A DNA stretch of 64,000 nt, taken from positions 1 through 64,000 of the forward strand of contig JAJCYA010000033.1 of NCBI GenBank assembly GCA_029263095.1, written 5' to 3'. Source of the DNA: Acidimicrobiia bacterium (GTDB taxonomy: Bacteria > Actinomycetota > Acidimicrobiia > Spongiisociales > UBA11373). The translations under genes were made by a program, and so were the position numbers. Of this stretch, positions 7,662 to 15,982 are shown in pieces; position 1 is the stretch's first letter; the number at the start of each line of letters is the position of its first letter. Under the pieces are notes generated by a model, which saw only the letters and a list, made by a program, of their open reading frames with translations, did not search any database and had not been told where the DNA came from.

Positions 7662-8281
7662 GCACCATTCTCGAGCTCACCGAAAACGCCATAGTTTCGT
7701 CGAAGATGGGACGCGAAGGACTCGGCTTGGGGACCAACCCCGAGGTTCACAGCCAAGAAACCATGCAGGGCATCTTCCACCGAGAGGAACGGGCCGTGCT
7801 GGATCTCCCACTCGGCGAGTCCAGCCGGATCGTCCGCTGCCACAAGCCCAGCAACGTTTCGCTCTGACCAGATTCCCCAGCGCCCACTGTCGCCAAAGAG
7901 CGCCACTACGTCGGCCGCGTATGCGATCTTGCCGGGAGCTACCTCAGTGGACGCACCAAGCAGACCCTCTGAGTAGGCACCTGAACCTGGTGGGACAGGC
8001 GCTGTGAAGCTGCCGTACTCACCGGTCGACTTCAGGAAGTACTGATCCTCCGGCTCAACCGTCAGGAAGTGAACGACGGAATCCCCGTGGAGTGCTGCCA
8101 GGGATGACACCATCGGCCAGGCGGCCGGCCCAAAGACGACATCACCATCAAACAGCGGTGCAGGCCCACAGCGCAGACGATGAACAACGTCGGGTAGCCG
8201 CTTCGATAGATCGAATACTGCCCGACCTTTGGCCAAGAGGTCCTGCCAGACGTCCCCACTAGATATCCCCACAGGACTCAT
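7658..8281 (-). CDS. Presumed immunity protein for the second Rhs toxin tip
   Basis: This 207-aa soluble protein has no signal peptide or helix and no family that I recognise. It starts at an ATG overlapping the stop of the upstream Rhs-toxin frame (ATGA junction) and ends where the next Rhs fragment begins. This is the placement of an RhsI immunity gene, which binds and neutralises its cognate toxin. Its sequence is mildly acidic, with Trp-rich patches around GRWGIWSERN and GLAEWEIQHGPF. The assignment as immunity protein rests on position only. Confidence 0.6.
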   Translation of the reverse strand: MSPVGISSGDVWQDLLAKGRAVFDLSKRLPDVVHRLRCGPAPLFDGDVVFGPAAWPMVSSLAALHGDSVVHFLTVEPEDQYFLKSTGEYGSFTAPVPPGSGAYSEGLLGASTEVAPGKIAYAADVVALFGDSGRWGIWSERNVAGLVAADDPAGLAEWEIQHGPFLSVEDALHGFLAVNLGVGPQAESFASHLRRNYGVFGELENGA

Positions 8282-9849
8282 CCTCCTAGCCGGATCTTGA
8301 GAGTGAACTCACTCAAACCGGCCGGGTAGAAGTCAGCCGTCGGTCCGCCGGTTGACGTGGCGGCGTTGCGCACCACGTACCGCGCTCCATCCAGCTCGTA
8401 TGCAACGACGTTCTGGTTGCTCGCCAGAACGGTGCGATCGAACCCAGAGTCCAAGAGCTGCTGCTCAAAGCTGGATCGACTCACATTCGTCTGGACGTTG
8501 CGAACCCGACTCCCCTTGGCCGTGATGTCGATGTACTCGTCGCTCAACCCCATGATGTCGTCGGCTAGACCGTTTGTGGCTGTCGGTGTCGGTGTGGCGC
8601 CGGTCTGTAGTCCGTCGTCGGTGAATCGGAGGGCGTCGTCTCCGAAGCCGGCGTATCTGCCGAGCCAGCCAAGACCAACACCAAGTAGCAGGTCGATTGT
8701 GAGGCCCTCAGGGTCAGCAGGGTTCTCGCCGTGCAGCAGCCGGTCGGTAGCGCCAAAGGTGGCAGTCGCCGCAGTGGCGCAACTCACCGGTCCGGTCGCA
8801 CAAGCCAAACCGACCACAATGCTTGCGACCAGCGCCGGCCCGTGCTCGTCCAAGAGCCCGGCAATGGCGTCTCTCGCACCTCCGAGCTGACGTCCCGCCC
8901 ATGCGAGCACACTGGGGTCAGTCGATCCTTCGATCGGCGGATCGAACGCATCGAGTTGCGTCATCACCGCGGCGTTGCGAACCGCGGTTCCGAAGCCCAA
9001 CGGCACGATCACAGCCTTGCCCTGCAAATACTTGATCTCGGCACGCAACCGACCAAAACCCCACACCTCCACCGTCAACTGCGCCGCCACCCCCAACGAA
9101 CCCGGCAAAGGCACCGGATTGGCACCCGAACCCAACGCCGCCATAAACGCCGCATAGCTGAATGCCTGCTCAGACCGCTGCGTACCCGACCACCCGACCC
9201 CAGACCCAGCCGTACCGCTTCCACCGGCTTGACCGCTGATAGCAGTAACCCCCGACAGGCATGAGGTAGCCGTCGAACAGATCCCATCGATACTCTGCCC
9301 GAACCGACCATCGGGATCCCAAAACACCAACGGAGACGCAAACCCATACGTATACCGATTCAGGGATACAGGGGTGCTCAACTCACCAAACACGGTGTCA
9401 CGGGATCTGAACACCGCATCAGCCGACGAGTACCACCGGGCACCCATCCACGTCTCACCCGACGCCGGATCAGTAAAATCAGCCTGGAAACCCAGATTCG
9501 AACTGAAACTGCCAGTCGTGCCGGTGATCCGGCCGAACGGATCAAACACCCTGGTCCCATTCACCGTCCCAGTCGTGCCAAACACATATGCCAGATCACC
9601 ATGACGAGTAAGACCCGCCAACTCAGGCGTGAACCCATCCGACTCCGAGACCAACCTCCCGCCCGGAGACCGCGAATAGGTGAACGTCCCATCCGTGGTG
9701 GGATCAATCAGCGTCCCCGCATACTCGAACACAGCACCATCCCGAACAGCCACTCTGTCCAACCCGTTCTTGGAGAACGGGACGATGTTGTAGAAATCCA
9801 AGAGGCTACGAATGGGGTTGCTAAGCGGATTCACCGCCGAATCAAGCAT
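8278..9849 (-). CDS. Orphan Rhs core fragment with C-terminal toxin tip (variant 2)
   Basis: The 523-codon frame starts with a short stretch of diverged sequence and then about 100 residues of Rhs core shared with the neighbouring fragments (YAGTLIDPTTDGTFTYSRSP, GETWMGARWYSSADAV). It reaches the core-ending motif PLVFWDPDG and a shared linker up to GSGANPVP. After that it diverges into a private linker and a tip of about 90 residues containing STGGPTADFYPAG and a final LKIRL. That ending recurs in polymorphic toxins and suggests a small nuclease-like fold, but I do not assign a family. Start: an ATG at 9849 overlaps the stop of the preceding immunity gene and follows GGGAGG; a start at 9876 is possible. 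No N-terminal secretion domain exists, so it is an orphan module. Confidence 0.75.
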   Translation of the reverse strand: MLDSAVNPLSNPIRSLLDFYNIVPFSKNGLDRVAVRDGAVFEYAGTLIDPTTDGTFTYSRSPGGRLVSESDGFTPELAGLTRHGDLAYVFGTTGTVNGTRVFDPFGRITGTTGSFSSNLGFQADFTDPASGETWMGARWYSSADAVFRSRDTVFGELSTPVSLNRYTYGFASPLVFWDPDGRFGQSIDGICSTATSCLSGVTAISGQAGGSGTAGSGVGWSGTQRSEQAFSYAAFMAALGSGANPVPLPGSLGVAAQLTVEVWGFGRLRAEIKYLQGKAVIVPLGFGTAVRNAAVMTQLDAFDPPIEGSTDPSVLAWAGRQLGGARDAIAGLLDEHGPALVASIVVGLACATGPVSCATAATATFGATDRLLHGENPADPEGLTIDLLLGVGLGWLGRYAGFGDDALRFTDDGLQTGATPTPTATNGLADDIMGLSDEYIDITAKGSRVRNVQTNVSRSSFEQQLLDSGFDRTVLASNQNVVAYELDGARYVVRNAATSTGGPTADFYPAGLSEFTLKIRLGG

Positions 9850-10213
9850 CTGCCTCCCGAGCGAGCACGGCCTCACCCATTACGCGGCCGATCGGTGTGA
9901 GAGCCAGCCACACGATCGCCCCAGGTGTCGGCACGTCATTCCCCCAGCCTTGCCACTCCTCCGCTATCCGAACGATCGCCTCGCTCGGCGTGCATTCCCA
10001 CGGCCGGTGCTCGACCCCGTCGTACTCACCCGCTTCCACCAGATTCTGCACGAGAAGTTCAGCGATAAGCCCTACCGACAATTGCCGAAGCTGCGAAGGG
10101 TCAGAAATCCCCGACCTACGCGCAATCTGATGAACCAAGGCGGCGTAGACCCAGTCATCGACGGCGTTCGCGAGGACATCTTCTGCGAGAGTACGGTCGT
10201 CCCAGCTACTCAT
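9842..10213 (-). CDS. Presumed immunity protein for the first Rhs toxin tip
   Basis: This 123-aa, acidic, helix-rich soluble protein begins MSSWDDRTLAEDVLANAVDD; I do not recognise its family. The ATG lies inside the last codons of the upstream Rhs-toxin frame (ATGAGTAG), implying translational coupling of toxin and antidote. Its own stop overlaps the ATG of the next Rhs fragment. Overlap on both sides is the architecture of an Rhs toxin/immunity pair followed by an orphan cassette. Immunity function is inferred from position. Confidence 0.6.
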   Translation of the reverse strand: MSSWDDRTLAEDVLANAVDDWVYAALVHQIARRSGISDPSQLRQLSVGLIAELLVQNLVEAGEYDGVEHRPWECTPSEAIVRIAEEWQGWGNDVPTPGAIVWLALTPIGRVMGEAVLAREADA

Positions 10214-11935
10214 CTATGTGGATCCTTTGAGTTGTGCCATTGGCCAAGCGGATATCGACCGTGGCGCCTCCACTTGCCGAGCCTGGGCGGATTCCAATCT
10301 CCACTCCGTCAGTGCGGCGAATAACGGAGCCCTTGTAGCCTTGCCACTCGGTCGGGACACCACCCGTCGCTAGGTCGCCAAACACGGACTGAAGTTCCGT
10401 CTCGGAGTTCACCACCCGGACGTTGGCTTGCTTCCCTCTCGGCAGGCCGTCCAGGAGGTCAGAAACGCTTCGCTGCGCGTCGTCAGCCGCATCAATCGCG
10501 CCCGTACCGCTTGATGAATTGCTGCCGAGTAGTTCGTCTAGGAATCCGGCGAAGTCGTCGGCGCTCTTGATCGCCTTGAATACCTTCACCCCTGCCCTGG
10601 CCACCCCATAACCCAACAGAGCGAACTCGACCACTGCCGCAGTCATCCGAGCCTGCGAGTAGCCAGGCAACGACGAGTCGAACTCACCGAGCTGAATCGG
10701 AGCACCGCCCTCGAAACGTCCCGTTTCCGAATTGAACTCACCGCGGAACCCATCGGCGATGATCGTCAACGGAACCCCCACAAGCTCATCAGCCACACCC
10801 GCCGCGGCATTCGACGCGATACCCGCTGCGTCCTCAGCAGACTCCCGCAACGTCACAACCTGACGAACCAACCAAGAACCCAAGCTGGGATCAGTCGACC
10901 CAACGACCGGTGGATCAAACGAATCCAACTGTGCTATCACCGCCGCATAACGAACCATCGGCTCCACATTGAGCGGAACCGCCACCGCATCGCCGTGGGA
11001 ATACCGGATCTCGAACCGGAACTGCCCGAAGCCCCAGACCTTCAAACTGAGTTCCCGACCCGCCTGAATATCAGCTGAAGCAGGCACCGGATTGGCACCC
11101 GAACCCAACGCCGCCATGAACGCCGCATAGCTGAACGCCTGCTCAGACCGCTGCGTACCCGACCACCCGACCCCAGACCCCGCCGTACCGCCGCCCGAAT
11201 CGCCGCTGATAGCGGTGACCCCTGCCAGGCATGAGGTAGCCGTCGAACAGATCCCATCGATACTCTGCCCGAACCGACCATCGGGATCCCAAAACACCAA
11301 CGGTGAGGCAAACCCATACGTATACCGATTCAGGGATACAGGGGTGCTCAACTCACCAAACCCGGTGCCGCGTGATCTGAACACCGCATCAGCCGACGAG
11401 TACCACCGTGCGCCCATCCACGTCTCACCCGACGCCGGATCAGTAAAATCAGCCTGGAACCCCAGATTCGAACTGAAACTGCCCGTGGACGCGGTGATCT
11501 GGCCGAACGGGTCAAACACCCTGGTCCCATTCACCGTCCCCGACGTATCAAACACGTAGCTCAGGTCACCATGACGGGTCAACCCGCCTAGCTCCGGAGT
11601 GATCCCATCCGACTCAGAGATCAGCCGACCGCCCGGAGACCGCGAATAGGTGAACGTCCCATCCGTGGTGGGATCAATCAGAGTCCCCGCATACTCGAAC
11701 ACCGCAGCATCCCGGGTCGCAACCCGATCCAACCCGTCATAGGTGAAGCCCACGACAGAGTTGTAGTCGATCAGACGGGCCAACGCATCAAACCCATACG
11801 CAGTGCTCCCCGCCGAATCCAACGTCCCCCGAGCCGAATACGAATACGAACCAGACGGACCAGAGGTAAGCCGGTTCCGCTCATCGTATGTCTAGGAATC
11901 CGAACCGAAGGCGGTGCGGCTACCCGAATCATCCC
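10206..11935 (-). pseudogene. Rhs core fragment with C-terminal toxin tip (variant 1), interrupted by a stop and missing its 5' part
   Basis: Reading leftward from 11935, the frame matches the other Rhs fragments (GSRTAFGSDS), then meets a TAG at 11892-11894 where the copy near 7300 has a Tyr codon. It is open from there to 10206 (538 codons from the TTG at 11822). It contains YD repeats, GETWMGARWYSSADAV, PLVFWDPDG and the shared linker to GSGANPVP. A private region follows, then a tip of about 80 residues (LPRGKQANVRVVNSETELQ, later RPGSASGGATVDIRL, ending RIHIDE). The tip looks like a polymorphic-toxin domain but I do not name the family. Homology to the other copies ends abruptly at 11935, so the secretion-competent N-terminus is gone. 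Confidence 0.75.
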
Positions 11936-12269
11936 GTCGAAGGCCACTGCGGCAGCGAGGCGACGGGGATCCGGATGTGGCAGATTCAATCGGTCGAGTC
12001 CGCCGCCACCGGCACACGTATCGACCGTGAGCCGGACACCTCGCCCCAAACCGCGTTCCCCCTGTTCCTCCAGACCCGCTCACGTCCCAAGTACCCAATC
12101 GGCTGGGTCTCTCTGCAGTATCTCAGCGCTCCCCACTCAACATGGGCACTGTGCGCTCAGCCACGGCAATCCGAAGGCGAAAGACGACTCGTCGGAGCCA
12201 CGATCGGTGACGCGTCGTGGGCCCGGCGGCACTCGAACCTGATGCGCGAACCCAACAGGAAGCTCGGTC

Positions 12270-12309
12270 GACCACCCGAACCGGTCCAGCAAGCCAGCTC
12301 GCAGGCAGC
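12270..12309. repeat. 40-bp imperfect direct repeat, copy 1
   Basis: This segment, with core CCAGCAAGCCA then CTCGCAGGCAGC, recurs at 12593-12632 with three mismatches. The spacing is 323 bp, different from the 287-bp spacing of the neighbouring tRNA-derived repeat, so the two duplications arose separately or were separated by an indel. Confidence 0.7.
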
Positions 12310-12338
12310 AGGTACCGACACGACGAGAACAACGAGAC

Positions 12339-12367
12339 GCGGGAGCCAAGTGACCTCTCGGCCGACC
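12339..12367. repeat. Right copy of the 29-bp direct repeat bordering the Rhs island
   Basis: It matches 6692-6720 in the same orientation except for two C/T differences. It lies about 400 bp beyond the last Rhs homology. The two copies enclose every Rhs-derived segment in the window. Confidence 0.6.
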
Positions 12368-12480
12368 GGCGTCAACGTCCACCCGGGTCAGTTGGGCGGA
12401 ATCCGCTGAACCGTCGCTACGCGGGCCGCAAGAAGAAAGAGACGCAGCTTGTAGTGACAGCGAGGACCCTCGGCGGCAAG

Positions 12481-12563
12481 AACGCTACTCGTCCCGAGTT
12501 TGGCGCCGCCAAACTCACAAGGAACCCGAAGGGTTCCCGTGGTAGGAGGAGTAATTGAACCTC
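12481..12563. repeat. Duplicated, decayed copy of the tRNA-Tyr 3' end and flank
   Basis: These 83 bp match 12768-12850 with three mismatches, all inside the tRNA-derived part (GGTAGGAGG for GGTGGGAGG and two more). The copy includes the tRNA terminator hairpin GGAACCC-GAA-GGGTTCC. Duplication of a tRNA 3' end plus flank is the usual footprint of integration at a tRNA att site; here the copies are only 287 bp apart. Confidence 0.75.
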
Positions 12564-12592
12564 AAGCGCCCAGCCAAAGGGTCACCGCAGTA

Positions 12593-12632
12593 GACCAACC
12601 GAACCGGCCCAGCAAGCCAACTCGCAGGCAGC
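12593..12632. repeat. 40-bp imperfect direct repeat, copy 2
   Basis: Partner of the segment at 12270-12309, with three mismatches over 40 bp. It lies between the decayed and the intact tRNA-Tyr-derived repeats. Confidence 0.7.
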
Positions 12633-12767
12633 TACACACCCAACACGCGGCACCCGCACAACTCGTCGAACCGTTCGAGGCCGAACAGGACTCGGAACAT
12701 GAGATGCGTCGTGGGTCTAGTTGGATAGTTTTTGAACCCGGCGCGACCGATGGCCGTGGAGAAGCTG

Positions 12768-12850
12768 AACGCTACTCGTCCCGAGTTTGGCGCCGCCAAA
12801 CTCACAAGGAACCCGAAGGGTTCCCGTGGTGGGAGGAGGATTTGAACCTC
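12768..12850. repeat. Intact copy of the 83-bp tRNA-Tyr flank repeat
   Basis: This copy spans the last 24 nt of tRNA-Tyr (acceptor 3' strand and part of the T-arm) and about 59 nt of downstream sequence. It is the presumptive original from which the segment at 12481-12563 was duplicated. Confidence 0.75.
12808..12824 (-). terminator. tRNA-Tyr terminator hairpin
   Basis: A 7-bp perfect stem GGAACCC/GGGTTCC with a 3-nt loop begins 3 nt after the tRNA-Tyr 3' end on the minus strand and is followed by TTGTGAGTTT. The same hairpin is present in the upstream duplicate. Confidence 0.6.
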
Positions 12851-12908
12851 CGAAGGCGTAGCCGGCAGATTTACAGTCTGCTCCCTTTGGCCGCTCGGGC
12901 ATCCCACC
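12827..12908 (-). tRNA. tRNA-Tyr (GTA anticodon)
   Basis: This is an 82-nt minus-strand class II tRNA: acceptor stem GGTGGGA/TCCCACC with A discriminator, anticodon stem CAGAC/GTCTG-like around loop TGTAAA (anticodon GTA), a long variable arm (CCGGCTACGCCTTCGG) and T-arm GGTTCAAATCC. CCA is not encoded. Its 3' end is duplicated 287 bp further along, next to the Rhs island, so it is a likely integration target. Confidence 0.94.
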
Positions 12909-12995
12909 GAAGCGGTGCGAGGATAGCGGTTTCTGCCACACCTTCCGGTTGAGGGCTTACCCTGGTTCCGACAAGGCGCCTTTGAAGGAGACACG

Positions 12996-13985
12996 ATGAC
13001 CGCGCGACTGTTGAAGAACAGATTGATCTCGTTCGAGCAGGCCGAATTGGCTGGGGACCCGGATGGGACTCCCTCGCCGCTTCGACTGGCCGAGATGCTC
13101 GGTTACTTCGGATCGGTTGCGCTGTTCATCGCCACCATCGCCCTCATGGTCGAAGTCGCAATTTCCGACAACTTCCTGCTCGGCGGCATCGACAACATCC
13201 CAGGTGGCTTCGTCGTTCTCGTCGGAGCGGTGCTGCTGTTCGCCATCGGCTACCGACTGACCGGCCACGATGAGGGCGCCATCAAACGGTCCGGCGGTTT
13301 CACATTGGCTTCCGGGTTTGGTCTGTGGGCGATCGCAACGAACCTGCTGCTGCTCGAACTCGACGCCGCAGACTTCACTCCCCTCTTGGTGGTCGTCCCC
13401 GTCGCGGTGGCGGCATTGTGGATCTACCGACGCCACGAATCGGTACCCACCCAACTCGCCCTGTTCTTCACAGCTGTACAGGCGCTCAATGGCGTTCTGG
13501 TGCTCATCCAGATCAACGAATGGGTGAGTCCACAGGACCAGGTTCTGCGGGTAGCCATCAGCGGCAGCCCGCCCGAGTTCGAGTGGCTCGGCCTGGTCTT
13601 CCAAGCTGCCCTCGGCATCGCCTGGATCTGGTTGACGAACCAGGGACTGGTGAGGCCGCGCAACACCGGGTTTGCGGCCGGTGCCCTGTTCGCGGGCGCT
13701 CAGGGTCTCGGGCTCTTTGGGACCGACGACGGCTGGATCATCCTGTTTGCAGCCATCACCGGAATCGTGATCTACGGAGGGCTCGCCTGGCGCAGCAGTG
13801 TCCTCCTCGGTATCGGAGCAGCGGGCCTCATCATCTTCATCAACATGATGGTCAGCATCCTCGTCGATGAGGTGACAGCGGTGTCGATCGCGCTGTGGTT
13901 CGGGATCCCAGGCCTGGCTGCGATCGGCTTCGCCCTTTTCAGCCTGGATCAGATGGAGAAGGAAGAGGCGAGTAGCAGCGACTAG
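12996..13985 (+). CDS. Polytopic membrane protein of unknown function
   Basis: This 329-aa protein has a soluble N-terminus (about 40 residues) and eight to ten hydrophobic helices. Its plan recalls the DUF2157-type membrane proteins (a short soluble N-terminus, then many helices), but I cannot confirm that family. GAAGGAGA lies 7 nt before the ATG. It is transcribed away from tRNA-Tyr and converges with hisIE, overlapping it by 4 nt. No catalytic motif is visible, and nothing ties it to the Rhs island. Confidence 0.75.
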   Translation: MTARLLKNRLISFEQAELAGDPDGTPSPLRLAEMLGYFGSVALFIATIALMVEVAISDNFLLGGIDNIPGGFVVLVGAVLLFAIGYRLTGHDEGAIKRSGGFTLASGFGLWAIATNLLLLELDAADFTPLLVVVPVAVAALWIYRRHESVPTQLALFFTAVQALNGVLVLIQINEWVSPQDQVLRVAISGSPPEFEWLGLVFQAALGIAWIWLTNQGLVRPRNTGFAAGALFAGAQGLGLFGTDDGWIILFAAITGIVIYGGLAWRSSVLLGIGAAGLIIFINMMVSILVDEVTAVSIALWFGIPGLAAIGFALFSLDQMEKEEASSSD

Positions 13986-14620
13986 GAGTCGGCGCCTCGC
14001 TCAGGATTCGGGCGGGCTCGCTCACGTAGCACGTCGAGCATCATCTCGGCTTTTATGCCTCGCTCGGCGAGCAGCACGAGCAGGTGATACGCGAGATCGG
14101 CAGCCTCCTCGGCGACCCTGCGGTCGTCGCTGGTGCCGACGCTGTGTTCAACGGCCGCTTCGACCACCTCACCGGCTTCTTCGATCACCTTGGCGCCGGT
14201 AGCCGCCGTTCCGCCGTCAAGCAGCTGCGCCGTGTACGAGATCTCGGGGCTCTCCTCCGCCCGTTGGTTGATCGTCGCCCATAGCCCTTCCAGCCAGGCG
14301 AACCCTTGATCGAAGCCATCATCGAAGCAAGTGGACGATCCGGTGTGGCAGGCCGGTCCGGCAGGTTCGACTCGGAGCAGCACGGCATCACCGTCGCAGT
14401 CTGGAAGCGCCTCGACGAGACGCATCGTGTTGCCGCTCGTTGCTCCCTTGTGCCACATCGTCTGCCGACTCCTGCTCCAGAAGTGGACTTCACCGGTCTC
14501 CATGGTGAGTTCCAGTGATCTCGCGGTGAGGTAGCCGAGCATCAGCACCCTGCCGGTCGTGGCGTTCTGCACAATCCCCGGAACAAGTCCATCGTCGTCG
14601 AACACGACACGGTCTCTCAT
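13982..14620 (-). CDS. hisIE: Bifunctional phosphoribosyl-AMP cyclohydrolase / phosphoribosyl-ATP pyrophosphatase
   Basis: This 212-aa fusion has an N-terminal HisI domain (about 1-115) with zinc/substrate motifs [21 protein letters not shown] and [20 protein letters not shown]. The C-terminal HisE domain (about 125-205) has [13 protein letters not shown] and [18 protein letters not shown]. It performs steps 2 and 3 of histidine synthesis: hydrolysis of PR-ATP to PR-AMP and opening of the adenine ring. It is the last gene of the his operon, starting with a 4-nt overlap (14617-14620) with the end of hisF. Confidence 0.96.
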   Translation of the reverse strand: MRDRVVFDDDGLVPGIVQNATTGRVLMLGYLTARSLELTMETGEVHFWSRSRQTMWHKGATSGNTMRLVEALPDCDGDAVLLRVEPAGPACHTGSSTCFDDGFDQGFAWLEGLWATINQRAEESPEISYTAQLLDGGTAATGAKVIEEAGEVVEAAVEHSVGTSDDRRVAEEAADLAYHLLVLLAERGIKAEMMLDVLRERARPNPERGADS

Positions 14621-15375
14621 AGGCGTACCGGAATCCCTGCGGCCTCGAGGTCGATCTTGGCGGCCGAAATCGTGACCTCTCCCCTGTGGAAAATCGAGGC
14701 TGCCAGAACGGCGTCGGCGCGACCGTCACCGAGCGCTTCGACCAGGTGCAGACTGTTTCCCGCACCTCCAGAGGCGATCACCGGCACCTTGACGGCAGCG
14801 GATACCGCCTCGATGAGTTCCAGGTCGTATCCATCTGTCGTGCCGTCGCGATCCATCGAGGTGAGCAGCACCTCACCTGCTCCCAGCTCGGTTCCCTGCT
14901 TGCACCATTCGACCGCATCTCGACCTGTCGTCAACCGCCCGCCGTTCACCACGACTTCCCAGCTTCCGGGCTTGGTGCGTCTCGCGTCCACAGCCAACAC
15001 CACACACTGTGCACCGAAGGCCGCAGCACAGCGCGCGATCAAAGTCGGATCACGCACCGCGGCGCTGTTTACCGAAACGCGATCTGCACCGGCGCGAAGC
15101 GCCGCCCTCATGTCCGCCACCGAGCGGATGCCACCACCCACCGTCAGCGGAACGAATACCGATCGGGCGGTCCGCCGAACAACATCGAGCATTGTGGCCC
15201 TTCCCGCCGAGGTTGCGGTGATGTCGAGAAACACGATCTCGTCGGCGCCGGCTTCGCTGTAACGCGCCGCCAGTTCCACCGGATCACCGGCATCAACGAG
15301 ATCGACGAAGTTGACGCCCTTCACCACGCGGTTGTCGCTCACATCGAGACAGGGGATTATCCGCCTACGCAGCAT
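14617..15375 (-). CDS. hisF: Imidazole glycerol phosphate synthase, cyclase subunit
   Basis: This 252-aa (beta/alpha)8 barrel starts [20 protein letters not shown], the standard HisF N-terminus with the catalytic Asp (CLDV). Other marks are [25 protein letters not shown] and the second catalytic Asp in SMDRDGT. It uses ammonia from HisH to convert PRFAR to IGP and AICAR. I trimmed a longer open frame to the ATG at 15375 because it gives family length and overlaps hisH by only 11 nt. Confidence 0.97.
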   Translation of the reverse strand: MLRRRIIPCLDVSDNRVVKGVNFVDLVDAGDPVELAARYSEAGADEIVFLDITATSAGRATMLDVVRRTARSVFVPLTVGGGIRSVADMRAALRAGADRVSVNSAAVRDPTLIARCAAAFGAQCVVLAVDARRTKPGSWEVVVNGGRLTTGRDAVEWCKQGTELGAGEVLLTSMDRDGTTDGYDLELIEAVSAAVKVPVIASGGAGNSLHLVEALGDGRADAVLAASIFHRGEVTISAAKIDLEAAGIPVRL

Positions 15376-15982
15376 TGGCCCGCCCCCGACATGATGCAAC
15401 GAAGTTGGCGATGATCCGCAGTCCCTTCGGACCGGACCGCTCAGGATGGAACTGGACGCCGATGACATCGCCATGCCGGGCGACTGCCGTAAATGGACGG
15501 CCGTATGACGTCGTGGCCACGGTTGCCTCGGCATCGGCTGGGAAGGGTACGTAGGAGTGGACGAAATAGAACGTGTCGCGGCTTCCCACACCGGCGAGAA
15601 TCGGCTCGGTGCTCACGATGTCGAGATCATTCCAGCCGATGTGGGGAAGGCGGGGTGTGTCTTCGAGACGCCGCACCCGACCCTCGATGAGACCCAATCC
15701 CCCTCCGTCGTCTTCGTCGCTGCCCTCAAACAGCAGCTGAAGTCCAACGCACACACCGAGCAGCGGGACCGTCAGTTCGCGCAGCGGATCGACAAGACGC
15801 TGCTCCACGAGCCGATCCCAAGCCGCGGCGACGCTCCCGACACCGGGGAGAACCACACCGTCTACTCCGAGTAGATCGTCCGGGCCGACGGCGACCGAGA
15901 CCGACGCCCCGGCGTGCTCGAGGCCCTGGGCAATGGACACCAGGTTGCCCGCCCCGTGATCCACGACGGCGATCTCGGTCAC
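15365..15982 (-). CDS. hisH: Imidazole glycerol phosphate synthase, glutamine amidotransferase subunit
   Basis: This 205-aa class I amidotransferase has the nucleophile Cys in [13 protein letters not shown] and the His/Glu of the triad in QFHPERSG, plus the N-terminal [10 protein letters not shown]. It hydrolyses glutamine and channels ammonia to HisF, encoded next with an 11-nt overlap. Length and motifs match the family. Confidence 0.97.
   Translation of the reverse strand: MTEIAVVDHGAGNLVSIAQGLEHAGASVSVAVGPDDLLGVDGVVLPGVGSVAAAWDRLVEQRLVDPLRELTVPLLGVCVGLQLLFEGSDEDDGGGLGLIEGRVRRLEDTPRLPHIGWNDLDIVSTEPILAGVGSRDTFYFVHSYVPFPADAEATVATTSYGRPFTAVARHGDVIGVQFHPERSGPKGLRIIANFVASCRGRANAA

Larger units (their letters stand above)
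11936..12826. other. Non-coding, repeat-rich remnant between the Rhs array and tRNA-Tyr
   Basis: I see no convincing gene in these 890 bp: frames are short and mutually overlapping. The stretch holds the right border repeat (12339-12367), a 40-bp imperfect direct repeat (12270-12309 and 12593-12632), and a copy of the tRNA-Tyr 3' end with its flank (12481-12563). The patchwork fits repeated insertion and deletion next to a tRNA gene. Confidence 0.6.

Noticed and set aside
6747-11935. An intact Rhs secretion effector
   Set aside because: All three cores lack an N-terminal region. One also lacks the toxin end and one has a nonsense codon, so I call an orphan or decayed array instead.
12200-12250. 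A further tRNA remnant (GGTTCGAGT-like T-loop on the minus strand)
   Set aside because: The bases flanking the loop do not pair into a T-stem, and no acceptor or anticodon arm is found.
6692-12367. Insertion sequence or transposon bounded by the 29-bp repeats
   Set aside because: No transposase or integrase frame is present between the copies and no terminal inverted repeats are seen, so I report only a direct-repeat border.
12270-12850. CRISPR array from the clustered repeats
   Set aside because: There are two unrelated repeat pairs with different lengths and spacings and no cas genes.
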